Assembly (NCBI GenBank): GCA_964496975.1
Contig: CAZCBN010000019.1
Coordinates: 1 to 37,077, forward strand
Direction of reading: 5' to 3'
DNA: 37,077 nucleotides
Source of the DNA: CAZCBN01 sp964496975
GTDB lineage: Bacteria; Planctomycetota; Phycisphaerae; Phycisphaerales; UBA1924
The translations under genes and the position numbers were made by a program. Shown here piece after piece: positions 15,856-23,142 of the stretch. The notes under the pieces were generated by a model. It was not told the origin of the DNA and searched no databases. It worked only from the letters and a program-made list of their open reading frames with translations. Numbering within the stretch: the first letter of the stretch is position 1; each line of letters opens with the position of its first letter.

Positions 15856-17094
15856 ATGGCGCAGGGTGCATCATCGGGCGCGGAGCGTGCGGGGGGTCGC
15901 GGGGCGCGGGGCGAGCGGGCCGCGGCGGGCCGTCGCGGCGGGTGGGTGTGGCCCACGCTCGGATCGCTCGCGGTCATCGCGGCGACGGGGGGCGTGCTGT
16001 TTGTGCTGGCCGTGGTGAAGAAGCGGCAGTTTGACGCGCTCGCGGCGCAGTCGTACGCCGAGCCGGTGGAGAGCGTGGAGGCCGCGCGGGCGGAGGCGTG
16101 GGAGTTTCAGCCGACGCTGACGGCGATCGGCACGGTGCAGGCGCAGCGGTGGATCACGCTGCGGAACGAGATGGCGGGCGTGGTGGAGCGGGTGAACCTG
16201 GTGCCCGGCGCGGTGGTGGAGCGGGGTGAGCTGCTGGTGCAGCAGGACGTCTCGGTGGAGCAGGCGGAGCTGCGTCGGGCCGAGGCGAACGCGAAGCTGG
16301 CCGAGCTGACGCTTGCTCGGGTGCAGTCCGCGGTGGAGCGTTCGGCGGCGAGCGAGCCGGAGCTGGAGCGTGCGGACGCCGAGCGTGACGCGGCGCAGGC
16401 GGCGGTGGACGAGATCCGGGCGATGATCGATCGCAAGACGATCGTGGCGCCGTTCCGGGCGCGGGTGGGGCTGTCGGACGTTCACGAGGGGCAGTACCTG
16501 GGCGAGGGCGTGGAGCTGACGACGCTGCAGGGCGTGAGCGACGCGGTGTACGTGGACGTGCCGGTGCCGCAAGAGGCGGCGGTTCGGCTGCCGCCGGTGG
16601 TTGAGATCATCCCGCCGCGGGGCGAGGCGGTGCAGGGCCGGGTGATGGCGCGGGACGCGGTCACGAACCGGGAGACGCGGAACACGATGTTGCGCGTCGA
16701 GGTGAACCTGCCGGAAACGTCGGCGCAGCCGGGGATGTCGGTGCGGGTGCGCGTGCCGACGGGGGAGATGGTGCCGGTGGCGACGCTGCCGGCGACGGCG
16801 ATCCGCCGCGGCCCGCTGGGCGACTTTGTGTGGCTGCTCTCGCCCGATGCGAAGGGGCAGTTGCGGGCGCGCGAGCAGCGGGTGCAGGTGGGGGGCGCGG
16901 TGCCGGGGGGGACGAAGTCGTTCCTGCTGGCGGGGGTGAAGCCGGGCGACCTTGTGGCGTCGAGCGGGTCGTTCAAGCTTCGCGAGGGGTCGGCGGTGTC
17001 GATCTCCGAGGGCGCCGGCACGGCCGCGGGCGGGCCCGGCGCGGCGGATGGGGCCGGCGAAGCGGCGGCCGTCGCGGCGCGGTCGGGGACGTAA
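15856..17094 (+). CDS. RND efflux periplasmic adaptor (membrane fusion protein)
   Basis: The 412-residue product has a basic cytoplasmic leader and one membrane helix (about residues 33-53) instead of a lipoprotein signal. The biotinyl-lipoyl half-motifs, an alpha hairpin (about 130-200, Glu/Ala/Arg-rich) and the beta-barrel follow, including VAPFRARVGLSDVHEGQYL. It would bridge the inner-membrane pump to an outer-membrane channel. ATG 15856 follows GGGGG at 7 nt; an in-frame GTG at 15793 overlaps the TetR stop. No TolC-like channel gene is present in the window, so the channel is presumably encoded elsewhere. The next gene, 74 bp on, is the pump. Confidence 0.93.
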   Translation: MAQGASSGAERAGGRGARGERAAAGRRGGWVWPTLGSLAVIAATGGVLFVLAVVKKRQFDALAAQSYAEPVESVEAARAEAWEFQPTLTAIGTVQAQRWITLRNEMAGVVERVNLVPGAVVERGELLVQQDVSVEQAELRRAEANAKLAELTLARVQSAVERSAASEPELERADAERDAAQAAVDEIRAMIDRKTIVAPFRARVGLSDVHEGQYLGEGVELTTLQGVSDAVYVDVPVPQEAAVRLPPVVEIIPPRGEAVQGRVMARDAVTNRETRNTMLRVEVNLPETSAQPGMSVRVRVPTGEMVPVATLPATAIRRGPLGDFVWLLSPDAKGQLRAREQRVQVGGAVPGGTKSFLLAGVKPGDLVASSGSFKLREGSAVSISEGAGTAAGGPGAADGAGEAAAVAARSGT

Positions 17095-17168
17095 GGGCTG
17101 GGCTTTGTGCTGGTGGGCGGGGCGGGGCGGCGTTGGGCCGGGGCGGGCACGCGGAGGAGGACGGCTTC

Positions 17169-20100
17169 ATGCGGGCGATCACCGACGTGTTTATCAAGCA
17201 GCCGGTGCTGGCGATCGTAGTGAACGTGATCATCGCGCTCGTGGGGCTTCGGGCGATTCTGTCGCTGCCGGTGCAGCAGTTCCCGCAGATGGAGAACACG
17301 TCGATCATCGTGACGACGGTGTACATCGGCGCGACGGCGGACACGGTGCGCGGCTTTTTGACGACGCCCATCGAGCGGGCGGTGTCGTCGATCGCGGGCG
17401 TGGACTATGTGCAGTCGCAGAGCATCGCGGGTGTGAGCACGGTGACGGTGCGGCTGAACCTGAACCACGACGCGACGCGGGGCCTCGCGGAGGTGACGGC
17501 GCGGCTTCAGCAGGTGCGGAGCGAGCTGCCGGCGGACGCGGAGCCGCCGCGGGTGGAGATCCAGCGGGCGGACCGGCCCTACGCATCGTTCTACCTGAGC
17601 TTTTACAGCGACGGGATGTCGCTGCCGGAGCTGACGGACTACCTCGACCGGGAGGTGCGGCCGCAGCTCGCGACGATCTCGGGCGTGCAGCGGGTGGGTG
17701 TCGAGGGCGGGCAGGGGCTGGCGATGCGGGTGTGGATCGACCCCGAGAAGCTGGCGTCGCTCGGGCTGACGGCGGGGGACGTGTCGGAAGCGCTCGCGCG
17801 GAACAACTTCCTGGCGGCCGTGGGGCGGGCGAAGAGCGACACGGTGCAGATGGACCTGCTGGCGAACACGGACCTGCGGAACGCGGGGGAGTTCGCGAAC
17901 CTGGTGGTGATGGAGCGGGGCGACTCGGTGGTGCGGCTTCGGGACGTAGCGCGGATCGAGCTGGGCGGCGAAGAGGCCGAGATGACGGCGATGCACAACG
18001 GGAAGGAGGCCGTGTACCTCTCGGTGTGGCCGGCGATAGGGGTGAACGAGATCAGCCTGTCGCACGCGCTGCGCGAGGAGATGGCGCGGCTTGAGCCGAC
18101 GCTGGCGCCGGGTGTTCACATGGCGATGGCGTACGACGCGACCATGTTCATGGAGAACGCGCTGAAGGAGATCAGCAAGACGCTGCTGGAGACGGTGGCG
18201 ATCGTGGGGCTGGTGGTCTTCCTGTTCATGGGGTCGATCCGCACGGCGCTGGTGCCGCTGGTGGCGATGCCGGTGTCGCTGGTGGGCGCGGGCGTGCTGA
18301 TGCTGGCGATGGGCTTCAGCCTGAACCTGCTCACGATCCTGGCGATCGTGCTGGCGGTGGGGCTGGTGGTGGACGACGCGATCGTCGTGGTGGAGAACGT
18401 GGAGCGGCACGTGCGGGAGGGCAAGACCAGGCTGGACGCGGCGCTGGTGGGGGCGCGGGAGCTGGTGGGGCCGGTGATCGCGATGACGATCACGCTGGCG
18501 GCGGTCTACGCGCCGCTGGGCATCCAGGGCGGGCTGACGGGCCAGCTCTTCCGCGAGTTCGCGTTCACGCTCACGGCGGCGGTGATCATCTCGGGCGTGG
18601 TGGCGGTCACGCTGTCGCCCGTGATGAGCATGGCGATGGTGCGCGAGGGGGGGAAGCAGGGGGCGCTCACGCGGTTTGTCAACGGCGTGTTCGACCGCGT
18701 GCGCGGTGTCTACTCGGGCGTGCTCTCCGCGGCGATCTCGCTGCGGTGGGGGCTCGCGGTGTCCACGCTCGTGTTCGCGCTGGCGGCGGTGCCGCTCTAC
18801 ATGTTCTCTCGGCCCGAGCTGGCGCCGGTTGAGGACGAGCGGATGATCAACCTGTTCTACGAGGGCTCGCCCGACAACACGCTGTCGGCGACGAAGGGGC
18901 ACGTGACGGGGCTGGTGGACGCGATGCGGTCGCTCGAGCACTACGAGCAGGCGTGGGCGATCGTGATGCCTTCGAGCGGGTTCGGCGGCATCGGCGTGAC
19001 GGACTGGCACGATCGCACCACGACGACCGCCGAGATGATGGACCGCGTGAACGCGATCGCCGGGAGCATCCCCGGGCTTCGCGTGTACCCGGGCCTGCAG
19101 GCGCCGCTGCCTGGGGCGGGGCAGTTTGACGTGCAGCTCGTGCTGCGCAGCGGCGCGCCGCCCGAGGTGCTGCGGCCCATGGTGCAGCAGATCATCGACG
19201 AGGCGATGGCGACGGGGCAGTTCTTCTTTCTCGACACCGACCTGAAGCTCGACCTGCCGCTCGCCCGGGTGGAGGTGGACCGCGAGCGCGTCGCCGACCT
19301 GGGGCTGGACCTCGCGTCGGTGGGCCGGGAGCTCGGCACGCTGCTGGGCGGCGACTACGTGAACCGGTTCAACTTTTACGACCGCAGCTACAAGGTCATT
19401 CCCCAGCTCGCGGCCGACGACCGGGCGACGCTCGGGCCCTTGCTCGACACGAAGATCCGCACGCCCAGCGGCGAGATGGTTCCTGTGCGGTCGTTCGTCC
19501 GCATCTCCACCGAGACGACGCCCCGCTCGCTGAACCGCATGCAGCAGCAGGACGCGATCGAGATCCGCGGCGGCGTGCCGCCGGGTATGAAGGCGGCGGC
19601 GCTGGACACGCTGGAGCAGATCGCGCAGCGGGTGACGGCGGGCGTCGCCACGACGGACTACCTGGGCGAGAGCCGGCAGATCCGCCGCGAGGGCTCGTCG
19701 CTCCTGGCGACGCTGGCGTTCGCGCTCGTCCTGATTTACCTGGTGCTCGCGGCGCAGTTCCGCAGCTTCCGCGACCCGCTCGTGGTGCTGCTGGGCTCGG
19801 TGCCGCTGGCGATCTCGGGGGCGCTCGTCTTTACGTTCATCGACCTGACGTCGATCAACATCTACTCGCAGGTCGGGCTCATCACGCTCGTGGGGCTCGT
19901 CGCGAAGAACGGCATCCTGATCGTGGAGTTCGCCAATCACCTGCAGGAGCAGGGGCGGGCGAAGCTCGACGCCGTGCGCGAGGCGGCGCTCACGCGGCTG
20001 CGGCCCGTGCTGATGACGAGCGCCGCGACGGTGTTCGGGCACCTGCCGCTGGTGTTTGTGACGGGGCCCGGGGCGGAGGCGCGGAACAGCATCGGCATCA

Positions 20101-20273
20101 TCCTCGTCGCGGGGATGTGCATCGGCACGGTGTTCACGCTGCTCGTGGTGCCGGCGTTCTATGTGCTGGTGTCACGCAATCACGCGAAGCACGCCACGCG
20201 GGCGGGGACCTCCGAGAACCCGGGGGCCGACGCGATCCACGGCGCAGGACACCCCCAGCCGGCGCTGGCCTGA
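17169..20273 (+). CDS. RND multidrug efflux pump (HAE1/AcrB type)
   Basis: The 1034-residue length is typical of an HAE1 pump. There are twelve predicted membrane helices with two large periplasmic loops. Proton-relay residues are present: Asp402-Asp403 in GLVVDDAIVVVENVERH (TM4) and Lys913 in GLVAKNGILIVEFAN (TM10). The N-terminus, MRAITDVFIKQPVLAIVVN, is family-like. It exports drugs, detergents or other amphiphiles using proton influx; the substrate cannot be read from sequence. The start is fixed by a strong GGAGGAGG 8 nt upstream. It is the third gene of the TetR-adaptor-pump operon. Its stop codon lies in the loop of a hairpin. Confidence 0.96.
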   Translation: MRAITDVFIKQPVLAIVVNVIIALVGLRAILSLPVQQFPQMENTSIIVTTVYIGATADTVRGFLTTPIERAVSSIAGVDYVQSQSIAGVSTVTVRLNLNHDATRGLAEVTARLQQVRSELPADAEPPRVEIQRADRPYASFYLSFYSDGMSLPELTDYLDREVRPQLATISGVQRVGVEGGQGLAMRVWIDPEKLASLGLTAGDVSEALARNNFLAAVGRAKSDTVQMDLLANTDLRNAGEFANLVVMERGDSVVRLRDVARIELGGEEAEMTAMHNGKEAVYLSVWPAIGVNEISLSHALREEMARLEPTLAPGVHMAMAYDATMFMENALKEISKTLLETVAIVGLVVFLFMGSIRTALVPLVAMPVSLVGAGVLMLAMGFSLNLLTILAIVLAVGLVVDDAIVVVENVERHVREGKTRLDAALVGARELVGPVIAMTITLAAVYAPLGIQGGLTGQLFREFAFTLTAAVIISGVVAVTLSPVMSMAMVREGGKQGALTRFVNGVFDRVRGVYSGVLSAAISLRWGLAVSTLVFALAAVPLYMFSRPELAPVEDERMINLFYEGSPDNTLSATKGHVTGLVDAMRSLEHYEQAWAIVMPSSGFGGIGVTDWHDRTTTTAEMMDRVNAIAGSIPGLRVYPGLQAPLPGAGQFDVQLVLRSGAPPEVLRPMVQQIIDEAMATGQFFFLDTDLKLDLPLARVEVDRERVADLGLDLASVGRELGTLLGGDYVNRFNFYDRSYKVIPQLAADDRATLGPLLDTKIRTPSGEMVPVRSFVRISTETTPRSLNRMQQQDAIEIRGGVPPGMKAAALDTLEQIAQRVTAGVATTDYLGESRQIRREGSSLLATLAFALVLIYLVLAAQFRSFRDPLVVLLGSVPLAISGALVFTFIDLTSINIYSQVGLITLVGLVAKNGILIVEFANHLQEQGRAKLDAVREAALTRLRPVLMTSAATVFGHLPLVFVTGPGAEARNSIGIILVAGMCIGTVFTLLVVPAFYVLVSRNHAKHATRAGTSENPGADAIHGAGHPQPALA

Positions 20274-20285
20274 TCGGCCGGCGCC
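20261..20285 (+). terminator. Hairpin spanning the stop codon of the RND pump gene
   Basis: GGCGCTGGCC (20261-20270) pairs with GGCCGGCGCC (20276-20285), ten pairs including one G-U, around the loop TGATC that contains the stop TGA. No T tract follows. It lies between the pump gene and the convergent tRNA. Confidence 0.45.
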
Positions 20286-20320
20286 CGCGGGTGGGAAGCC
20301 TTGCGTGCTGCGGGGGGAAA

Positions 20321-20394
20321 TGGGCGCAACAGGGGTCGAACCTGTGACCTCAGCTATGTGACAGCTGCGCTCTAGCCAACTGAGCTATGCGCCC
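20321..20394 (-). tRNA. tRNA-Val (anticodon CAC)
   Basis: The minus strand folds into a 74-nt cloverleaf. The acceptor GGGCGCA pairs with TGCGCCC and the D arm is GCTC/GAGC. The anticodon stem CAGCT/AGCTG encloses the loop GTCACAT (U33 present, anticodon CAC), and the T arm ACAGG/CCTGT carries TTCGACC. The discriminator is A, as in valine tRNAs. CCA is not encoded (the genome continues TTT). G at position 32 is unusual, since a pyrimidine is expected. The tRNA would read GUG, an abundant codon in this GC-rich genome. Confidence 0.93.
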
Positions 20395-20405
20395 CGCGTG
20401 GCGAC

Positions 20406-20411
20406 AGTGTA
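20406..20411 (-). promoter_or_regulatory. -10 box TACACT of the tRNA-Val gene
   Basis: On the minus strand TACACT ends 11 nt before the tRNA 5' end. The same hexamer serves the cobalamin riboswitch transcript. No convincing -35 element is seen. Confidence 0.45.
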
Positions 20412-20523
20412 GCCGCGGTGGCGGCGGCAATCGAGCGGGCGGCGGGCCCCCTCCCGCGTGCCGGCGCCGGGGCGGTTTTCGGGGGCCGCGGGGCCGGGAT
20501 CGGGGTCGGGGGCGGCGTCCCGC

Positions 20524-21399
20524 CTAGCGGAGCGCGGCCGGCTCATAGTCGGCCGGCGGGCCGAGGCGAAGGTCGTAGAGCCGGTTGTCCGGGCTCAGGA
20601 AGCCGGCATCGCGGCCCAGCAGCGGGGCGGCGGTGGTGTACGTCTGCGTGTGCCGCTCGCGGAAGGCGGCGGCGTGGCCGTCGAGCAGTGCGGCCTGGGT
20701 GAAGGGCGCGGCCCGCCCGCCGTGGCGGAAGGCCTGGGCCCCCGCGCCGTGGGCCTGGCGGCCGATGTCGCTGTCGCGCAACCCGCGGCGGGGGCCCCGC
20801 ATGAACTTGTTGGCGCCGCTGCGGTAGCCGCCGTCGCCGAAGGCCGCGGTCGCGGCGGGGTCTTCGGCGTCGCTGGTGCGGGCGGCGGGGGAGACGGGCC
20901 GGCCCAGCGCGTCGACGCGGGGGGCGAGTCCGCCGGCGTCGGTGGGCCCGCCGACGAAGCTGGTGTTGTAGTTGAAGCCGGTAAACGGGTCGTCCGTGCC
21001 GGCGACGGCCGCGTTCGCGGGGCCGTCGTAGGCGGGGCACTGCAGCACCTCGGTGATGCCCTCGCCCCAGAGCGAGCCGGCGAGGCGCTGCGTGCCGCCG
21101 GCGAAGGGCGAGACGACGGTGAAGTCCCACGCCACCTGCAGCACCCGGTCGGGCAGCACCTGCACCACGAGCGCGGGCGGGGCGTGGTCGTCATGGTCGG
21201 CGGCGAAGGCGCCGAGGGCCCCGCCCAGCTCGCGCTGCCGCGCGAGGCAGAGCAGCGAGCGGCCCGCGTCGCGGGCCCCGGCGAGCGCCGGCAGCAGCGC
21301 CGCGACAAGCAGCGCGATGATCGCGATGACGACGAGCAGCTCCACCAGTGTGAAGCCGGGGCGGAGCCGATGGGGTGCGTGGCGCGGCGTGCGGCTCAT
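20524..21399 (-). CDS. Pseudopilin-like protein (prepilin-type N-terminus) in the B12-riboswitch operon
   Basis: The 291-residue product has the prepilin signal RPGFTLVELLVVIAIIALLVAAL. That is a Gly-Phe cleavage site for the prepilin peptidase, Glu at +5, and a hydrophobic helix that packs into pilus fibres. The rest is the large C-terminal domain common in planctomycete type II pseudopilins: LQCPAYDGPAN, then DPFTGFNYNTSFVGG, and a terminal FRHGG...LLDGH, a variant (H-x13-DG) of the H-x9-DG motif. Its ATG overlaps the stop of the upstream dockerin-protein gene (ATGA), so the two are translated together. Both lie behind a cobalamin riboswitch. The probable location is the inner membrane or periplasm with the head outside. 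The function is not known. Confidence 0.85.
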   Translation of the reverse strand: MSRTPRHAPHRLRPGFTLVELLVVIAIIALLVAALLPALAGARDAGRSLLCLARQRELGGALGAFAADHDDHAPPALVVQVLPDRVLQVAWDFTVVSPFAGGTQRLAGSLWGEGITEVLQCPAYDGPANAAVAGTDDPFTGFNYNTSFVGGPTDAGGLAPRVDALGRPVSPAARTSDAEDPAATAAFGDGGYRSGANKFMRGPRRGLRDSDIGRQAHGAGAQAFRHGGRAAPFTQAALLDGHAAAFRERHTQTYTTAAPLLGRDAGFLSPDNRLYDLRLGPPADYEPAALR

Positions 21400-22553
21400 G
21401 GGCAGGGGGTGTCCAGCACGGCGAGGAAGTCGAACAGGTCGAAGATGTCGGCGGGGCTGGTGTCGGCGTTGAAATCAAGCCCGCCGTCGAGCGCGGCGAG
21501 GAAGTCGAAGAGATCAAAGATGTCGCCGGGCGAGGTGTCGCCGTTGAAGTCGGCGGGGCACACGGGCGCCGGCGGGCCGGGGGCCACGTCCACGAACGCG
21601 CAGACCTCGCCCGATTCGCCGCGGTCGGCCCGCACGCGGACGAACGCGATCCACGGCAGCGACGCCGGCATGCCCGACTCGTCGATGAGGCGGTCCAGGT
21701 CCACGCCCGCGCCGCCCGCCGATCCGGCGTACCGCTCCACGGCCTGCGCGATGGTGAGGCCCGCAAAGTCGGCCGCGGTGAGCGCGGGGTTCACGGGCTT
21801 GGTGAAGCTCTGCGGCGCGTCGGTCAGGGCCTGCGCGTCGGCGTCCCACGCCCAGGGCTGAGTGGGGAAGAGCCCGTCCGCCGTGACGTCGGCCGTGAAC
21901 CACGGGCCCGCGGCGGACTGCGCGACGGCGATCGAGAGCGGCTCGGCCAGCACGTCGCCGGTGAGCGTGGCCGCGTCGAGCGGCGTGTCGCTCGTGACAA
22001 AGCCGTCGGCGAGGAAGAAGCCGTTGCCGTGCACCAGCAGGTCAACGCCCCAGTGAAAGGGGCCGCCGGGCGCGGCGTCGTCGGGCGGGTTGTTCTCGAC
22101 GGGCTCGTCAAACTGCACGACGAGTTGCGCCCCCGGGGCCAGCGTCAGCCCGTTGAGCCGCCCGCGGCCCGCAAAGGGAAAGACCTCGCCGAGGAGCGTC
22201 GGCTCTTGCATGCCGTATCGCCAGGCGGGCCACGCCAAATGCACGCGGCGCATCGGGAGCGGCGTGAAGGTGCAGGCGAGGGCGACGCCCGCCGTGTCGT
22301 CGTCGTCCAGCGTGTTGGGCGGGCCCAGCGTGGCGGCGGGGTCGGCCCAGAGCGAGCACGGGCCGAAGGGGCCGAACGTGAGCGGGTGGTCGCCGGCGCT
22401 GTCGTAGGTGGGCAGGCCCGAGGCGTGGCCCCAGATAACGCGGTCGGCGAAGGGTGTTGGTTCGCTGGCGTGCGCGGCGTGCACGGTCGCAGCCAGCGCA
22501 ACGGCGGCTGCGGCGGCGCAGCGGCCGCGGGCCCTTCGGCGGGAGAGGATCAC
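21396..22553 (-). CDS. Secreted GC-type dockerin protein controlled by a cobalamin riboswitch
   Basis: The 385-residue product has a basic start and Ala-rich signal peptide (RRRARGRCAAAAAVALAAT, cleavage near HAAHA-SEP). Its body resembles surface proteins with an LGPPN element (TYDSAGDHPLTFGP...ATLGPPNTLDDD) and a jelly-roll-like VVQFDEPVENNPPDDAAPGG...GVDLLVHGNGFF segment. From memory, similar 'FD-pV-N-p...D--V-GN-F' proteins occur in B12-uptake loci of other phyla. The C-terminus holds two calcium-loop repeats: CPADFNGDTSPGDIFDLFDF, then LDFNADTSPADIFDLFDFLA. The GTG at 22553 is chosen because the signal peptide starts there and GGGAAG lies about 8 nt upstream; ATG 22616 is an alternative. 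No catalytic residues are recognised. A corrinoid-binding or surface-handling role is inferred from the riboswitch. Confidence 0.8.
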   Translation of the reverse strand: MILSRRRARGRCAAAAAVALAATVHAAHASEPTPFADRVIWGHASGLPTYDSAGDHPLTFGPFGPCSLWADPAATLGPPNTLDDDDTAGVALACTFTPLPMRRVHLAWPAWRYGMQEPTLLGEVFPFAGRGRLNGLTLAPGAQLVVQFDEPVENNPPDDAAPGGPFHWGVDLLVHGNGFFLADGFVTSDTPLDAATLTGDVLAEPLSIAVAQSAAGPWFTADVTADGLFPTQPWAWDADAQALTDAPQSFTKPVNPALTAADFAGLTIAQAVERYAGSAGGAGVDLDRLIDESGMPASLPWIAFVRVRADRGESGEVCAFVDVAPGPPAPVCPADFNGDTSPGDIFDLFDFLAALDGGLDFNADTSPADIFDLFDFLAVLDTPCP

Positions 22554-22566
22554 GGCGGCACTTCCC

Positions 22567-22585
22567 GCTCCGAATCGCGCGGAGC
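22567..22585 (-). promoter_or_regulatory. Hairpin next to the ribosome binding site of the dockerin gene
   Basis: GCTCCG and CGGAGC pair around a 7-nt loop directly upstream of the GGGAAG ribosome binding site. It is a candidate part of the expression platform that links the riboswitch to translation. Confidence 0.4.
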
Positions 22586-22697
22586 GCCCCCGAGGGACCG
22601 AGCCGGTGGGGCCCATCGCGGGGGGTGTGCGCGGAGAGTCGGGCCGCGCCGGGGGTGCGTCGGCCTCGCTCGCCGCGCCCCAGATCGCGAGGGCACG

Positions 22698-22979
22698 CAA
22701 GCCGACGAGGGGCAGGTCTTCCGGCTCGGGGTGTCCCGACCGCTCGCCTTCCCCCGGAACGGGCCCCGCCCGGGCGGGCGAGGCGGCGTTCGGAGTGGCG
22801 TGTGAGCGGCCGGGGCCTTCGCCCGCGACGAATCGCGAGCGGGGCGGCCCCATACGGCGGCGCGTCCGCGGTGGCTTGACCGGCGGGTCGCGGCGGGTGG
22901 CCGCGGGCCGGGGGTACCACACTTCCCTTTTCACCCCATCCGCCGGTGGGAGACCGGCGGGCGGGGACCCAACGTCTTG
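22698..22979 (-). ncRNA. Cobalamin (adenosyl- or methylcobalamin) riboswitch aptamer
   Basis: On the minus strand the conserved parts appear in order. They are GGTGAAAAGGGAA (22923-22935), AAGCCACC (near 22869-22876), a long GC-rich insert, CCGGGGGAAGGCG (22745-22757), and the B12 box GAGCCGGAAGACCTGCC (22711-22727), which agrees with the consensus rAGYCMGgAgaCCkGCc at most positions. CAAGACG at the 5' end can pair with CGT...CTTG at the 3' end as P1 (22973-22979 with 22698-22707), which sets the boundaries. At about 280 nt it is longer than usual because of an extended peripheral stem. It ends about 145 nt before the dockerin-protein start. B12 binding would be expected to shut expression off. 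Confidence 0.88.
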
Positions 22980-22983
22980 GGGC

Positions 22984-22989
22984 AGTGTA
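22984..22989 (-). promoter_or_regulatory. -10 box TACACT of the riboswitch transcript
   Basis: TACACT on the minus strand ends 4 nt before the predicted aptamer 5' end. The transcript would therefore start within or just ahead of P1, as expected for a riboswitch leader. Confidence 0.5.
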
Positions 22990-23142
22990 GCGGGTTGCGG
23001 TGGGCGGTGGCCGTTGGGTGTTTCGGGGGCCTGGGGCGTGCGTCGGGCCGGCCGGCAGTTACCATGGGGCGTGTTTGACAGCGGTTGCAGGCGCGGCGTT
23101 TGGTCCGCCGCGATGCCCCGCGACCGGCCCGGAGTGGAACAG
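22986..23142 (+). other. Divergent promoter region before the double-esterase gene
   Basis: A consensus TTGACA lies at 23075-23080 on the plus strand, but no good -10 follows at 16-18 bp. GGAG (about 9 nt before ATG 23143) is a plausible ribosome binding site. Nothing else is recognised. Confidence 0.35.

Noticed and set aside
16482..20042. 1186-codon open frame on the minus strand opposite the RND pump
   Set aside because: The composition (runs of Arg, His, Pro, Gln) is that of an antisense frame of a GC-rich gene. The plus-strand RND protein has complete family motifs.
22408..23142. Upstream extension of the double-esterase open frame
   Set aside because: It runs antisense through the cobalamin riboswitch and encodes unconvincing Gly/Arg/Ala sequence. 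The signal peptide and ribosome binding site mark 23143 as the start.
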